The notes: generated by a model from the sequence alone, not told the origin. A DNA stretch of 64,000 nucleotides from Anoxybacteroides tepidamans (GCF_014201465.1 NZ_JACHEP010000016.1:1-64000), one strand, 5' to 3'; positions 44,039 to 53,213 are shown, counted from the stretch's first letter. Numbers and translations: made by a program.

Positions 44039-46468
44039 CTACCGATTCACTGGCACTTTGACTTGTAGACTTGTGAACAGCTTTTCTTGCATCTCTTTAT
44101 TTTCAACTATCTCTTTCCATGGATCTTTCGTGGCTGCTAGCGCTTCTTCCAAACGATCCAGCAATTGCCGGCGAGTTTCCTGATCAAAAATCACTTCACG
44201 AATATGCTCAAGCCCGACTCTCTCGACCCATTTGGATGTGCGTTCTAAATAGTTAGCAGACTCACGGTAATATTGGAGAAACGCCCCTGTCATTTCAATC
44301 ACTTCTTCTTCCGTCCTTACAGTGCATAGCAAATCTCCTGCACGCAAATGCGTACCGCCATTTCCGCCGACGTAAATTTCCCAGCCGCCATCGACACCGA
44401 CGATGCCGACGTCTTTAATTCCTGATTCTGCACAGTTGCGCGGACAAGCAGAAACGGCCATTTTTACTTTATGCGGCGTATTCAACCGTTCAAATTTCTT
44501 TTCCATGTCGATGCCAAGTTTCGTGGAGTCTTGCGTTCCGAAACGGCAAAACTGTTTGCCGACACACGTTTTGACTGTGCGAAGCGCTTTTGCGTATGCG
44601 TATCCAGATGGCATGTCTAATTCGGCCCAAATGCGCGGCAAGTCTTCTTTTTTCACTCCTAATAAATCAATGCGTTGTCCACCTGTTAACTTAATCATTG
44701 GCACGTTGTACTTTTCAGCGACATCAGCAATTTTCCGCAATTGCTCCGCCGTTGTGACCCCTCCATACATTCTCGGAACAACCGAATACGTTCCATCTGC
44801 TTGAATATTGGCGTGAAGCCGTTCATTCACAAAACGTGACTCCGCTTCATCGACGTATTCACTTGGATACAACATGCTTAAATAATAGTTCAACGCCGGG
44901 CGGCATTTCGAACAACCTTCTTCATTTTTCCAACCGAGGACGTTCATCACTTCTCTCACATATTTCAAATTTTTCGCTTTAATTTCGGCAATCACTTCAT
45001 CGCGGCTTAATGTTGTACACCCGCAAACCGTTTCTTTCATCGCATGTTTGTCAAATTCCTCGCCAAGCGTATACTCTAATAACTCGGCTACTAACCCTTT
45101 GCATCCTCCGCATGAACGTGAGGCGTTCGTGCAATCACGCACTTCTTCAACCGTCTTTAACCCATGCTCGACAATTGCCTTACAAATCGTTCCTTTTGTT
45201 ACCCCGTTACAACCGCAAACGACATCCGTATCTGCCATTGCAGCCACCATGCTTTTATTGGATGAATTCGCAGTTGATTGGAAAAACGATAATTGGAACG
45301 AGTTAGAAATGCTTTCATTCTTATTAATCATGTCCAGCAGTTTCCGCCCTTCGCTTGTGTCACCAAACAAAACCGCACCAACGATTTTTCCGTCACGAAT
45401 GACAACTTTTTTATAAATTCCACGGAATTCGTCATATACTTTAATCGATGCCGTTCCTTCCCCATCCATAAATTCTCCGGCAGAAAACACATCGACGCCA
45501 GAAACTTTTAATTGCGTAGAAACAACCGAACCTTCGTATGGACGTCCCTTAATACCGCAAACCGCTTCGGCTAATACTTTCCCTTGTTCGTAAAGCGGCG
45601 CTACAAGACCGTACACAATTCCCCGATGTTCCGCACATTCACCGACCGCATAAATATGAGGAACGCTCGTTTCTAAGTAATCATTCACGACAATCCCTCG
45701 GTTTACTGCGATTCCGCTTTCCCGCGCTAAATCAACGTTCGGACGAATCCCTACGGCCATGACGACTAAATCCGCTGCAATTTCTGTTCCGTCTTTAAAG
45801 CGAACCCCTTCGACGCGGCCATCTCCAAAAATCTCTGCTGTTTCCTTTTTAAGCAGGAAATTCATTCCTTGTTTTTCTAATTCACGCTGCAACAGTTTCG
45901 ACGCAGTTGGGTCTAATTGGCGTTCCATTAAATAGTCAAAAATATGAATGACATCAACTTCCATCCCTAAATTCAAAAGACCTCTCGCAGCCTCTAAACC
46001 TAACAATCCACCGCCAATCACTGCGGCTTTTTTATACGTTTTTGCATATTCCATCATCATTTCGCAGTCTTTAATATCGCGAAACGCGGTGACCCCTTTT
46101 TTGTTCGCTCCTGGTATCGGAAGAATGAAAGGCTTAGAGCCTGTGGCGATGATTAACTCGTCATATGGAACGGTTCGCCCCTGGTCTGTCCGTACGAGCT
46201 GCTGCTCTTTGTCGATATCCACAACCGTTTCGCCAACGAAAAGGCGAATATTGTTTTTCCGGTACCATTCCCAATCATTCATCGTAATATCATCAATTGA
46301 CGTATCCCCTTGCAACACGGTTGATAGTAAAATGCGGTTGTAGTTTGGATAAGGCTCGCTTCCGAAAATCGTAATATCAAACGCATCGCGATCAATTTTC
46401 AAAATTTCCTCAATGCAGCGCACTCCTGCCATGCCATTACCAATCAACACTAATTGTTTTCTTTTCAT
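44039..46468 (-). CDS. nasD: NAD(P)H nitrite reductase large subunit NasD
   Basis: This 809-residue enzyme reduces nitrite to ammonium. Domains: an FAD/NAD(P)H oxidoreductase (residues 1-~400; LIGNGMAGVRCIEE, AAVIGGGLLGLEAARGL), a BFD-like [2Fe-2S] region with CGCNG and CTNASRSCGGCKG (~420-475), then the ferredoxin-like and sirohaem/[4Fe-4S] part with CVGKQFCRFG and ACPRNCAESG (~640-690). The sirohaem it needs would come from nasF upstream. The ATG at 46468 follows GGAGGGATGGG. Confidence 0.96.
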   Translation of the reverse strand: MKRKQLVLIGNGMAGVRCIEEILKIDRDAFDITIFGSEPYPNYNRILLSTVLQGDTSIDDITMNDWEWYRKNNIRLFVGETVVDIDKEQQLVRTDQGRTVPYDELIIATGSKPFILPIPGANKKGVTAFRDIKDCEMMMEYAKTYKKAAVIGGGLLGLEAARGLLNLGMEVDVIHIFDYLMERQLDPTASKLLQRELEKQGMNFLLKKETAEIFGDGRVEGVRFKDGTEIAADLVVMAVGIRPNVDLARESGIAVNRGIVVNDYLETSVPHIYAVGECAEHRGIVYGLVAPLYEQGKVLAEAVCGIKGRPYEGSVVSTQLKVSGVDVFSAGEFMDGEGTASIKVYDEFRGIYKKVVIRDGKIVGAVLFGDTSEGRKLLDMINKNESISNSFQLSFFQSTANSSNKSMVAAMADTDVVCGCNGVTKGTICKAIVEHGLKTVEEVRDCTNASRSCGGCKGLVAELLEYTLGEEFDKHAMKETVCGCTTLSRDEVIAEIKAKNLKYVREVMNVLGWKNEEGCSKCRPALNYYLSMLYPSEYVDEAESRFVNERLHANIQADGTYSVVPRMYGGVTTAEQLRKIADVAEKYNVPMIKLTGGQRIDLLGVKKEDLPRIWAELDMPSGYAYAKALRTVKTCVGKQFCRFGTQDSTKLGIDMEKKFERLNTPHKVKMAVSACPRNCAESGIKDVGIVGVDGGWEIYVGGNGGTHLRAGDLLCTVRTEEEVIEMTGAFLQYYRESANYLERTSKWVERVGLEHIREVIFDQETRRQLLDRLEEALAATKDPWKEIVENKEMQEKLFTSLQVKVPVNR

Positions 46469-46501
46469 CTACCCATCCCTCCATGACGTAACCATTTCAT
46501 T

Positions 46502-46579
46502 TCAACGCTGAAACCACATCTTGCATACTAAAAAGATAAACATTAACATTCCGACTTCTTTGCTTTTCTGCTCGATCAT
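46502..46579 (-). CDS. 25-residue peptide in the nasF-nasD gap
   Basis: An ATG at 46579 directly after GAGGAGGAGAGGA, an exceptionally strong Shine-Dalgarno, opens 25 codons ending in TGA at 46504-46502. The product is charged at the start (MIEQKSKEVG) and hydrophobic afterwards (MLMFIFLVCKMW). It lies 33 bp before nasD and downstream of two TnrA-like boxes. It could be a leader peptide or a tiny membrane protein; no family is known to me. Confidence 0.5.
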   Translation of the reverse strand: MIEQKSKEVGMLMFIFLVCKMWFQR

Positions 46580-46622
46580 TCCTCTCCTCCTCGTTGCGGT
46601 GTTATCACCATCTTACCATTTT

Positions 46623-46685
46623 TGTTAGTTTATATCACCTATAATGTAAAAAAATATAATATTGTTTTTGTGTAAAAATCACACA
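46623..46685. promoter_or_regulatory. Two TnrA-like boxes upstream of nasD
   Basis: TGTTAGTTTATATCACC (46623-46639) and TGTGTAAAAATCACACA (46669-46685) each match 15 of the 17 positions of TGTNANAWWWTMTNACA. The second is a near-perfect dyad overlapping the nasF stop. Possible -10 boxes on the minus strand (CATTAT at 46646, TAAGAT at 46615) do not give the classical -50 spacing, so the exact promoter is unclear. Confidence 0.5.
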
Positions 46686-47422
46686 ACTAATGAGGAAGTA
46701 AACCATGAAATCGTATTGTGCAAACGAACTACATGCCCAATAACGACAATGCTCGGATTTTCTATTCCTTCTTTTTGAGCAATTGAGGTTAAATTTTCTA
46801 ACGTATTAGTCACTACCCGCTGTTTTGCTGTCGTCCCTTGATAAACAATCGCTACCGGTGTTTGCGGGGAACGACCGAAACGAAGAAGCTGCTGTTGAAT
46901 ATGCGCCAAACGGCTAATCCCCATATAAATGACTACCGTATCGATTTTCGCAAGATGTTCCCACGGCAACTCTTTTTCTTTGCATAAATGACCTGTTATA
47001 AACGCGACGGTCGAGCCGTACTGGCGATGAGTTAAAGGGATTCCCGCATAAGCCGGGGCAGCAATCCCCGATGTAATTCCGGGAACAATCTCAAATTCAA
47101 TTTGTTGTTTCGCCAGTACTTCCGCCTCTTCTGCCCCCCGCCCATAAACAAAAGGATCTCCTCCTTTTAAGCGGGTCACTACTTTTCCGCTTTTTGCATA
47201 CCGCACAAGCAGTTGATGAATCGTTTCCTGATCACACGAATGATGATGCGGTTCTTTTCCGCAATAAATGAGTTCCGCTCCATTTTTAGCATAATTTAGT
47301 AGCGACGGGTTAACAAGCCGATCATATAAAATCACGTCCGCTTCTCGAATGCATCGTAATCCTTTCAACGTTAATAATTCCGGATCCCCAGGACCCGCTC
47401 CGACGATATATACTTTTCCCAT
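46679..47422 (-). CDS. nasF: Uroporphyrinogen-III C-methyltransferase NasF (SUMT)
   Basis: This 247-residue enzyme methylates uroporphyrinogen III twice with S-adenosylmethionine to make precorrin-2 for sirohaem, the cofactor of NasD. The SUMT signatures are GAGPGDPELLTLKGLRCI at the N-terminus, VTRLKGGDPFVYGRGAEEA near residue 80 and VPGITSGIAAPAYAGIPLTHR near residue 115. The ATG at 47422 follows GGAGGGGAGGGAG. It is the promoter-proximal gene of the nas region under a full TnrA box. No sirohaem ferrochelatase or dehydrogenase gene is nearby. Confidence 0.95.
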   Translation of the reverse strand: MGKVYIVGAGPGDPELLTLKGLRCIREADVILYDRLVNPSLLNYAKNGAELIYCGKEPHHHSCDQETIHQLLVRYAKSGKVVTRLKGGDPFVYGRGAEEAEVLAKQQIEFEIVPGITSGIAAPAYAGIPLTHRQYGSTVAFITGHLCKEKELPWEHLAKIDTVVIYMGISRLAHIQQQLLRFGRSPQTPVAIVYQGTTAKQRVVTNTLENLTSIAQKEGIENPSIVVIGHVVRLHNTISWFTSSLVV

Positions 47423-47449
47423 CAGCTCCCTCCCCTCCTTTCACGTCAA

Positions 47450-47501
47450 ATTATCTCACATAAAAATAAAACAGAAATCTATTATGTTATATTTTCTTAC
47501 A
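47450..47501 (-). promoter_or_regulatory. nasF promoter with full-consensus TnrA box
   Basis: TGTTATATTTTCTTACA (47485-47501) matches all 17 positions of the TnrA consensus TGTNANAWWWTMTNACA. On the minus strand GATAAT at 47455-47450, with an upstream TG, is an extended -10; the inferred start is 47443 and the box centre lies at -50, the usual TnrA activation site. Confidence 0.8.
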
Positions 47502-47514
47502 TGTTTTTTTTTAA

Positions 47515-47556
47515 AAAACAAAGGCTCATCCATTATAAACGGACGAGCCTTTGTTT
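47515..47556 (-). terminator. Terminator of the DnaA-domain protein gene
   Basis: On the minus strand AAACAAAGGCTCGTCC pairs with GGATGAGCCTTTGTTT (one wobble pair) around a 9-base loop, followed by a T-run. Confidence 0.9.
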
Positions 47557-47561
47557 AGACA

Positions 47562-47957
47562 TTAATGAAACAGATTTGGTTCCTGCAGCTGATCAATGAG
47601 TTGTTCACAACGCTGAACTCTCTCTTCCAGTTGTTGCATTCGTTTCTCTAATGCCAATATATATTCCCTTAAACTCATCGGTTCATATCGTTTGGCGAGC
47701 CGTTCATACTCTTCGTCGACAGCCAGCACAACCGTCATCGATGCGCCGAACAGTGCTTGGACAGCTTCCATAATGAGCGAGCCGTATTTCGTTTGCAAAA
47801 CATTCCGCTGGAGTTCGTCGGCGCATTTCACCACAATCCAGTCATGGTCGATGATCGCTGTTGTATCTTGGATCCATCGTTCGAATGAGTGAGCCGATAA
47901 TTCTGCCGCAAGCAGTTTTTTTATTTCATCCCAATATGATCTCGCTTGAAATTCCAT
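47562..47957 (-). CDS. Stand-alone DnaA domain I-like protein
   Basis: This 131-residue protein matches the N-terminal domain of DnaA over residues ~5-80: SYWDEIKKLLAAELSAHSFE, then WIQDTTAI, DWIVVKCADELQRNVLQTKY. It has no AAA+ or DNA-binding domain; instead the C-terminal third is a coiled coil (ALEKRMQQLEERVQRCEQLI). Domain I of DnaA binds partners such as SirA and DnaB, so this could be an interaction module or DnaA modulator; that is inference. The ATG at 47957 follows AAAGGGG. Upstream in-frame sequence to 48254 lacks a Shine-Dalgarno. Confidence 0.8.
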   Translation of the reverse strand: MEFQARSYWDEIKKLLAAELSAHSFERWIQDTTAIIDHDWIVVKCADELQRNVLQTKYGSLIMEAVQALFGASMTVVLAVDEEYERLAKRYEPMSLREYILALEKRMQQLEERVQRCEQLIDQLQEPNLFH

Positions 47958-48001
47958 CGTAACATACCCCTTTCTTATCATTTCTATTATTCTATCATAT
48001 C

Positions 48002-48063
48002 GCATTTTCTCGGAAAATGCTGTCGAATGAAAGTTGTCTATGTTTTTAAAAAAATTGTATAAT
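48002..48063 (+). promoter_or_regulatory. MaoC-gene promoter and adjacent dyad
   Basis: TTGTCT (48034-48039), an 18-base spacer and TATAAT (48058-48063) form a sigma-A promoter. Just upstream GCATTTT-CTCGG-AAAATGC (48002-48020) is a perfect dyad lying between the two divergent genes, a possible operator. Confidence 0.6.
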
Positions 48064-48116
48064 AATTTTGTTAGAATATATAGAAAATTCATATTTTTCG
48101 GGAGGGAGAGGCCGCT

Positions 48117-48494
48117 GTGAATCTTAACGTAGGCGATGTATTCACATGGACGCGAACGTTTACCGATGAAGAAACGCTGCAATTTGCTCAGCTTTCTGGC
48201 GATATGGGAAGACATCATATGGAACGGGATGAAAAAGACAGACTGATGGTTCACGGGTTATTTACGGCTAGCATCGGCACAAAAATCGGCGGGGATTTAA
48301 ACTACATCGCTAGAGAAATGAATTGTGAATTTATTCGCCCTGTATTTACCGGTGATACAATTACGTGCGAATTAACTATTATCGAAGTTGTTCCGATGGA
48401 AGGATACAAAAAGGTAGCGATGAAATCGGTCTATCGCAACCAATACGGAAAAGAAGTATTAATCGGAACGAGCCGAGGAATTATTAAAGATTAG
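48117..48494 (+). CDS. MaoC-like hot-dog dehydratase
   Basis: This 125-residue single hot-dog domain belongs to the MaoC/FabZ-like group. The catalytic-type segment lies around FAQLSGDMGRHHM and VHGLFTASIGT (residues ~25-60), with Asp and His where (R)-specific enoyl-CoA hydratases have theirs. It probably hydrates or dehydrates acyl thioesters; the substrate is unknown. The start is GTG at 48117 after GGGAGGGAGAGG. It is divergent from the DnaA-domain gene and converges on xylB. Confidence 0.85.
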   Translation: MNLNVGDVFTWTRTFTDEETLQFAQLSGDMGRHHMERDEKDRLMVHGLFTASIGTKIGGDLNYIAREMNCEFIRPVFTGDTITCELTIIEVVPMEGYKKVAMKSVYRNQYGKEVLIGTSRGIIKD

Positions 48495-48656
48495 GTTCGA
48501 TTCGTTTCAAACACGAAACAAAGGCCTGCCTCTAACAAAAAAGCAGACCTTCTTTCCATCGTTTCGTTTCAATCTCCCTTGGCAAACATATATTGTAACA
48601 GCAACAAACGGCATACCCAGCTGCCAAAAATACGAAAAAACGAGAATAAACATGCT

Positions 48657-50162
48657 TCATTTCCGAAATTTCTTCAGTTTGCTTGTCAGCTCTTTTGTGT
48701 GTGGGTAAATATCACGATATAAGGAGAAAATTTCACGGTATCGGTCAGCTGCCTCTTTGCTCGGTTCGACGATCCGTTCCACTTCTTTAAACGCACGAGC
48801 GCATTGTTCTAATGATTCGAACCAGCCGCAGCCGCACGCGGCAATCATCGCCGCTCCCATTCCAGGACCTTGCTCATTTTTTAGTTTTTCGATTGGCGTA
48901 TCGAATATGTCCGCTTGGATTTGCAGCCACTCTTCGCTCTTTGCGCCTCCCCCGATCGATACAATCGTTTCGACACGTTTTCCGCTCGCTTTTATGATAT
49001 CGATTGATTCGTTTAAAGAAAACGTAATCCCTTCGATGACAGCGCGGGCAAAGTCCCATTTTGTGTGCGACGAATCGATCCCGATAAACGAGGCGCGGAC
49101 ATCCGCATCGGCATAAGGCGTTCGCTCTCCGACTAAATACGGCGTAAACAACAATCCGTTTGCGCCAATCGGAGACTCATACGCCCGTTTGACGATTTCC
49201 GAAAAAGATGTTTCCGCCAAAAACGTTCGCTTCAACCAATCGAAGCTGTACCCAGCTGCTAATGTCACACCCATAATATAGTACGAGTTCGGCTTCGCAT
49301 GGTTAAAATAATGCACTTTCCCAGCAAAATTTTTATTTCCTGTTTGCTCATACGCTAAAACGACGCCAGATGTGCCGATGCTGCACATCGTTTGCCCTTC
49401 CGCCAAAATTCCGGCGCCAATCGCCCCGCAGGCGTTGTCTGCTCCACCCGCAAACACTTTCACGTTTACAGGTAGTCCTGTCTGTTCTGCTATTTCCGGA
49501 AGAAGCGTTCCGACATATTCCGTCGATTCGACTAACGGAGGACATAAGCGAATATCTACATCAAGCGCTTTACAAATTTCTTCGCTCCATGTTTTATTCC
49601 GTATATCAAGCAATAATGTCCCCGCCGCATCGGAATATTCCATCGCGACATGGCCGGTGAGCCGCAGCCGCACATAGTCTTTTGGCAATAAAAACGTACG
49701 CGCTTGTTTGTAAAGATGCGGTTCGTGTTTTTTGACCCATAATAATTTTGGCAGTGTGAAACCTTCCAAGGCGCGGTTTTGGGTAATAGATAGCAATGTT
49801 CCTTTCCCGACCCGTTCCTCAATTTCCCGGCATTCTTCCGTCGTTCTTGTGTCGTTCCAAAGAATCGCGTTGCGCAACATTTCATTTTTTTCATTCAATA
49901 ATACTAATCCGTGCATTTGCCCGGAAAAGCTTAACCCGACGACCGAGCGAGCGTCAATTTTTGATGCTTCCAACACTTTTCGTAATGCCACAATCGTTTT
50001 TTCGACCCAATCTTCTGGATTTTGTTCGCTATATCCAGAATGCGGCTGATAAAGCGGATACATTTCCGTCCATTCCGCTTTTACCTTTCCGGTCCAATCA
50101 ACAAGTAATACTTTGACCGCGCTCGTTCCTAAATCGACACCGATGACGTGTTCCAAGTCCAT
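48657..50162 (-). CDS. xylB: Xylulokinase
   Basis: This 501-residue FGGY kinase phosphorylates D-xylulose to xylulose 5-phosphate. It opens with VIGVDLGTSAVKVLLVD (phosphate-binding), has GLSFSGQMHGLVLL near residue 75, the catalytic Asp in FAGGADNACGAIGAG near residue 235, and SIGGGAKSEEWLQIQADI near residue 395. The size matches Bacillus XylB. The ATG at 50162 follows AAGAGGG; codons further upstream fall in the xylA gap. It is 10 bp after xylA and co-transcribed with it. Confidence 0.97.
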   Translation of the reverse strand: MDLEHVIGVDLGTSAVKVLLVDWTGKVKAEWTEMYPLYQPHSGYSEQNPEDWVEKTIVALRKVLEASKIDARSVVGLSFSGQMHGLVLLNEKNEMLRNAILWNDTRTTEECREIEERVGKGTLLSITQNRALEGFTLPKLLWVKKHEPHLYKQARTFLLPKDYVRLRLTGHVAMEYSDAAGTLLLDIRNKTWSEEICKALDVDIRLCPPLVESTEYVGTLLPEIAEQTGLPVNVKVFAGGADNACGAIGAGILAEGQTMCSIGTSGVVLAYEQTGNKNFAGKVHYFNHAKPNSYYIMGVTLAAGYSFDWLKRTFLAETSFSEIVKRAYESPIGANGLLFTPYLVGERTPYADADVRASFIGIDSSHTKWDFARAVIEGITFSLNESIDIIKASGKRVETIVSIGGGAKSEEWLQIQADIFDTPIEKLKNEQGPGMGAAMIAACGCGWFESLEQCARAFKEVERIVEPSKEAADRYREIFSLYRDIYPHTKELTSKLKKFRK

Positions 50163-50172
50163 CCCTCTTTTC

Positions 50173-51498
50173 TTATCGCGCTGCGCAAACGTCAAGCAAA
50201 TATTGGTTAAGCAACGTTTTCAACCGCTCTTGCCGTCCTGATTGATTGCGAATGTCGCCTAACTGTAACGCATATTCCTCCAATTTATGGAAATCAGCTG
50301 CTCCTTCCACAATTTCCCGTCCGATTCCTTCCGTATAGCTTTTGTACCGTTCTTCAATAAATGCATCAAAAACGCGATCTTCAATTAAACGGTGCGCGAC
50401 TTTTAAGCCAATCGCAAAGCTATCCATGCCGGCAATATGGGCGTAGAATAAGTCTTCTGGTTCAAACGATCCTCTTCTTACTTTTGCGTCAAAATTCAAT
50501 CCGCCTTTGCCAAGACCGCCGTTTTGCAAAATTTCATACATAGCAAGAGTAGTAGAGTACAAGTCTGTTGGGAATTCATCAGTATCCCAACCAAGCAGCG
50601 TATCGCCTTGATTCGCATCGACAGAGCCTAACATTCCGTGAATGCGCGCCACCCGAAGTTCATGTTCGAACGTATGGCCTGCCAATGTCGCATGGTTCGC
50701 TTCAATATTGAATTTAAAGTGATCCTGTAGCCCGTATGTTTGAAGAAACGCCAACGCAGTCGCGACATCAAAATCGTATTGGTGTTTTGTCGGCTCTTTC
50801 GGCTTCGGCTCGATTAAAAATTGCCCGTCAAAGCCGATTTCTTTTGCATAGTCCACCGCCATATGCAAGAAACGGGCCAAGTTATCTAACTCCAACTTCA
50901 TATCGGTGTTCAATAACGTTTCGTATCCTTCGCGTCCGCCCCAAAACACATAGTTTTCCGCACCGAGCCGTTTCGCGATTTCCAACCCTTTTTTCACTTT
51001 TGCCGCCGCATAAGCGAACACATCGGCATTGCACGAAGTAGCCGCACCGTGAACAAAGCGTGGATGCGTAAACAAGTTGGCCGTATTCCAAAGCAGTTTC
51101 GTTTTGCTTGTTTTCATATATTCTTCAATCATATCCACGATCGTATCTAAGTTTTGATACGTTTCTTTTAACGTATCTCCCTCCGGGGCAATGTCAACAT
51201 CATGGAAGCAGAAAAACGGAACGTTTAATTTTTCAAACAGCTCAAAAGCCGCCTCTACACGCGCTTTTGCTGAATCCATTTCACTGTACTGCTTCCAAGG
51301 GCGAATCATCGTTCCAACTCCAAACTGATCAGACCCGTCCCCGACAAACGTATGCCAATACGCCACCGAAAAGCGCAAATGCTCCTCCATTGTCTTATCC
51401 CCGACTTTTTCTTCCGGATTGTAAAACTTAAACGCAAGCGGGTTTTTCGATGTTGGGCCTTCATACGCGATTGTCTCGATATTTGGGAAATAAGCCAT
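50173..51498 (-). CDS. xylA: Xylose isomerase
   Basis: This 441-residue class II xylose isomerase converts D-xylose to D-xylulose. The metal and catalytic residues lie in [13 protein letters not shown] (catalytic His near residue 100), [26 protein letters not shown] (near residue 230) and SVDANQGD. The ATG at 51498 follows AAGGAGGATTTAGAT. The promoter in front carries a XylR-like dyad and a cre site. No xylR or xylose transporter gene is in the window. Confidence 0.98.
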   Translation of the reverse strand: MAYFPNIETIAYEGPTSKNPLAFKFYNPEEKVGDKTMEEHLRFSVAYWHTFVGDGSDQFGVGTMIRPWKQYSEMDSAKARVEAAFELFEKLNVPFFCFHDVDIAPEGDTLKETYQNLDTIVDMIEEYMKTSKTKLLWNTANLFTHPRFVHGAATSCNADVFAYAAAKVKKGLEIAKRLGAENYVFWGGREGYETLLNTDMKLELDNLARFLHMAVDYAKEIGFDGQFLIEPKPKEPTKHQYDFDVATALAFLQTYGLQDHFKFNIEANHATLAGHTFEHELRVARIHGMLGSVDANQGDTLLGWDTDEFPTDLYSTTLAMYEILQNGGLGKGGLNFDAKVRRGSFEPEDLFYAHIAGMDSFAIGLKVAHRLIEDRVFDAFIEERYKSYTEGIGREIVEGAADFHKLEEYALQLGDIRNQSGRQERLKTLLNQYLLDVCAAR

Positions 51499-51558
51499 AT
51501 CTAAATCCTCCTTAACTTTTAGTAGATTGTCAAAAAAAGAATACTTGCTTTTGATTTA

Positions 51559-51601
51559 ATTATAACGCTTTCATCTTTGTTTGTCTATCATATAAACAAA
51601 G
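51559..51601 (-). promoter_or_regulatory. xylAB promoter with XylR-like operator and cre site
   Basis: On the minus strand TAGACA (51587-51582), 17 bases and TATAAT (51564-51559) form a strong promoter. CTTTGTTT-N11-AAACAAAG (51575-51601) covers the -35 and resembles the xyl operator dyad. TGAAAGCGTTATAA (51573-51560) matches the catabolite-responsive element at 13 of 14 positions and overlaps the -10. Induction by xylose and repression by CcpA are both expected. Confidence 0.75.
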
Positions 51602-51605
51602 TATT

Positions 51606-53213
51606 TTACAACTCTTTATACAAAAAATAATCGAAATCGGCATAGTTATTTTGCCCAGAACCGTCGCGGCAATGCATTCCGACAAACGCGCCGGTAAAAG
51701 CGGCTCTGCTTTTGATATAATCATCCGATAGTTTATATGATTCGAAGGTGATAGGAAAATCAACCCAATGAATCCCGTCGAATGAATACGCATATTTGTA
51801 CGTTGTCGTCTGTACGTTTACCCGCAAGTACACATATTCGACGTCATCAGGGACAACAATTTCCTGTCCCCGCAGCGGCTGGTCAACAACTAAATGATCG
51901 CACGCCATTAACTCAAGAACTCTCCCTTTTTCCTCATGCCATGTGAGTTGCAGCGTCGTCCAGTTTTGCGTATTGTAATAATTCACTAATCCAGCCGTTT
52001 GTTGAAAGGTCGTTGGACGAAAAGCGACTTTTGTTTCCGCAATAAAATTAAAATGCTGCCATCGTCTCGCGACAAACGCCTGTGTAAACCTAGAAGTGAG
52101 CGATTCTCTCCCATACAGACGCAAATGTCCGAGTCGAGCTTTTAATGTAGCGATATCTTCTCCTAATGGGATTCTCAATGTTTGAAAATGATGGTTTAAC
52201 ACTTCACCGTCAAAATCATCTTTTTCATCATAATCTTTTTCCCATTTGACTTCCTCGACATTCGGTCCGTCAATTTCTAAAGAAGGTTGATTTCCCCCGA
52301 CTACGTAAGGCCAGCCGTTTTTCCATTCGAGCCGCTGGATCGCCGTTTCGCGCCCGAGCGGACAATAACCGCGATGTTCTAACAAAGGCTGACCCTTTTT
52401 CGGAAGCGGTCTCCCTGTCAAATGCACTAAAAACCATTCGTCCGTATGAGTATGCACAATCGATGCATGTCCAGCCTTTTGCAACGGGTTGCGCGGATAT
52501 AGCCAAGACGTAATCAATGGATTGTCCGGATGCACTTCATATGGTCCACGGAGAGATGTCGACCGCGCGATCGTCGCAGCATGGTTATACCGTGTTCCCC
52601 CTTCCGCTGTCAATAAATAATAATAGCCATTGATTTTATACAAATGAGGGCCTTCGGTAATTTTCAAATCCGTTCCTTTGAAGATAATCTCCGGCTTCCC
52701 GATTAATTTTTGTTGTTCAACACTATACTCCTGAAGCACGATGCCATAAAAAGAATGATTGCCGACACGATGATCCCAATACATATTCACCAAATACTTT
52801 CTTCCGTCATCATCGTGAAACAATGACGGATCAAACCCAGAGCTATTTAAATAAATCGGGTCGGACCAGTCACCGTCAATCGTTTCACAAGTAACAAGAT
52901 AGTTATAGCAATCTTTCCACTGTCCCTCGACGACTTTGACATCGGTATAGATCAACCAAAATTTCCCGTCGCTATATGACAGGTGAGGAGCCCAAATCCC
53001 TCCTGAATCAGGGTTGCCCAACATGTTCAATTGGCTCAGCCGATTTAATGGCCTTGAAATTAGCCGCCAGTTTTTTAAATCTTTTGAATGATAAATCCTC
53101 ACCCCTGGAAACCATTCGAACGTAGAAACGGCAATATAGTAATCGTCTCCTACCCGGCAGATGGATGGATCGGGGTGGAAACCGGTTAAAATGGGATTTC
53201 TTATCTTTACCAT
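51606..53213 (-). CDS. xynB: Beta-xylosidase, GH43 family
   Basis: This 535-residue intracellular enzyme removes xylose from xylo-oligosaccharide ends with inversion. The N-terminal five-blade propeller has the catalytic set: Asp in GFHPDPSI (residue ~15), Asp in SSGFDPSLF (~128) and Glu in [10 protein letters not shown] (~187). The C-terminal half is the beta-sandwich usual for this subgroup (residues ~335-535). No signal peptide is present. The ATG at 53213 follows AGGAGGAG. It is in front of xylAB, with its own promoter and an XylR-controlled one after it. Confidence 0.96.
   Translation of the reverse strand: MVKIRNPILTGFHPDPSICRVGDDYYIAVSTFEWFPGVRIYHSKDLKNWRLISRPLNRLSQLNMLGNPDSGGIWAPHLSYSDGKFWLIYTDVKVVEGQWKDCYNYLVTCETIDGDWSDPIYLNSSGFDPSLFHDDDGRKYLVNMYWDHRVGNHSFYGIVLQEYSVEQQKLIGKPEIIFKGTDLKITEGPHLYKINGYYYLLTAEGGTRYNHAATIARSTSLRGPYEVHPDNPLITSWLYPRNPLQKAGHASIVHTHTDEWFLVHLTGRPLPKKGQPLLEHRGYCPLGRETAIQRLEWKNGWPYVVGGNQPSLEIDGPNVEEVKWEKDYDEKDDFDGEVLNHHFQTLRIPLGEDIATLKARLGHLRLYGRESLTSRFTQAFVARRWQHFNFIAETKVAFRPTTFQQTAGLVNYYNTQNWTTLQLTWHEEKGRVLELMACDHLVVDQPLRGQEIVVPDDVEYVYLRVNVQTTTYKYAYSFDGIHWVDFPITFESYKLSDDYIKSRAAFTGAFVGMHCRDGSGQNNYADFDYFLYKEL

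Noticed and set aside
46669-46683. FNR box at the nasF stop (TGTGT...TCACA)
   Set aside because: The spacer is five bases instead of six, whereas the same dyad fits the 17-base TnrA pattern better.
47958-48254. Long N-terminal extension of the DnaA-domain protein
   Set aside because: The added residues are low-complexity and lie in the promoter area shared with the MaoC gene; the ATG at 47957 has a good Shine-Dalgarno and begins right at the domain.
48508-48660. 50-codon minus-strand frame starting at the xylB stop (ATGA overlap), with a CCC cluster
   Set aside because: The overlap with the xylB stop is attractive, but the frame crosses the likely 3' end of the MaoC transcript, shows no conserved features and could be chance. 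Conservation would be needed.
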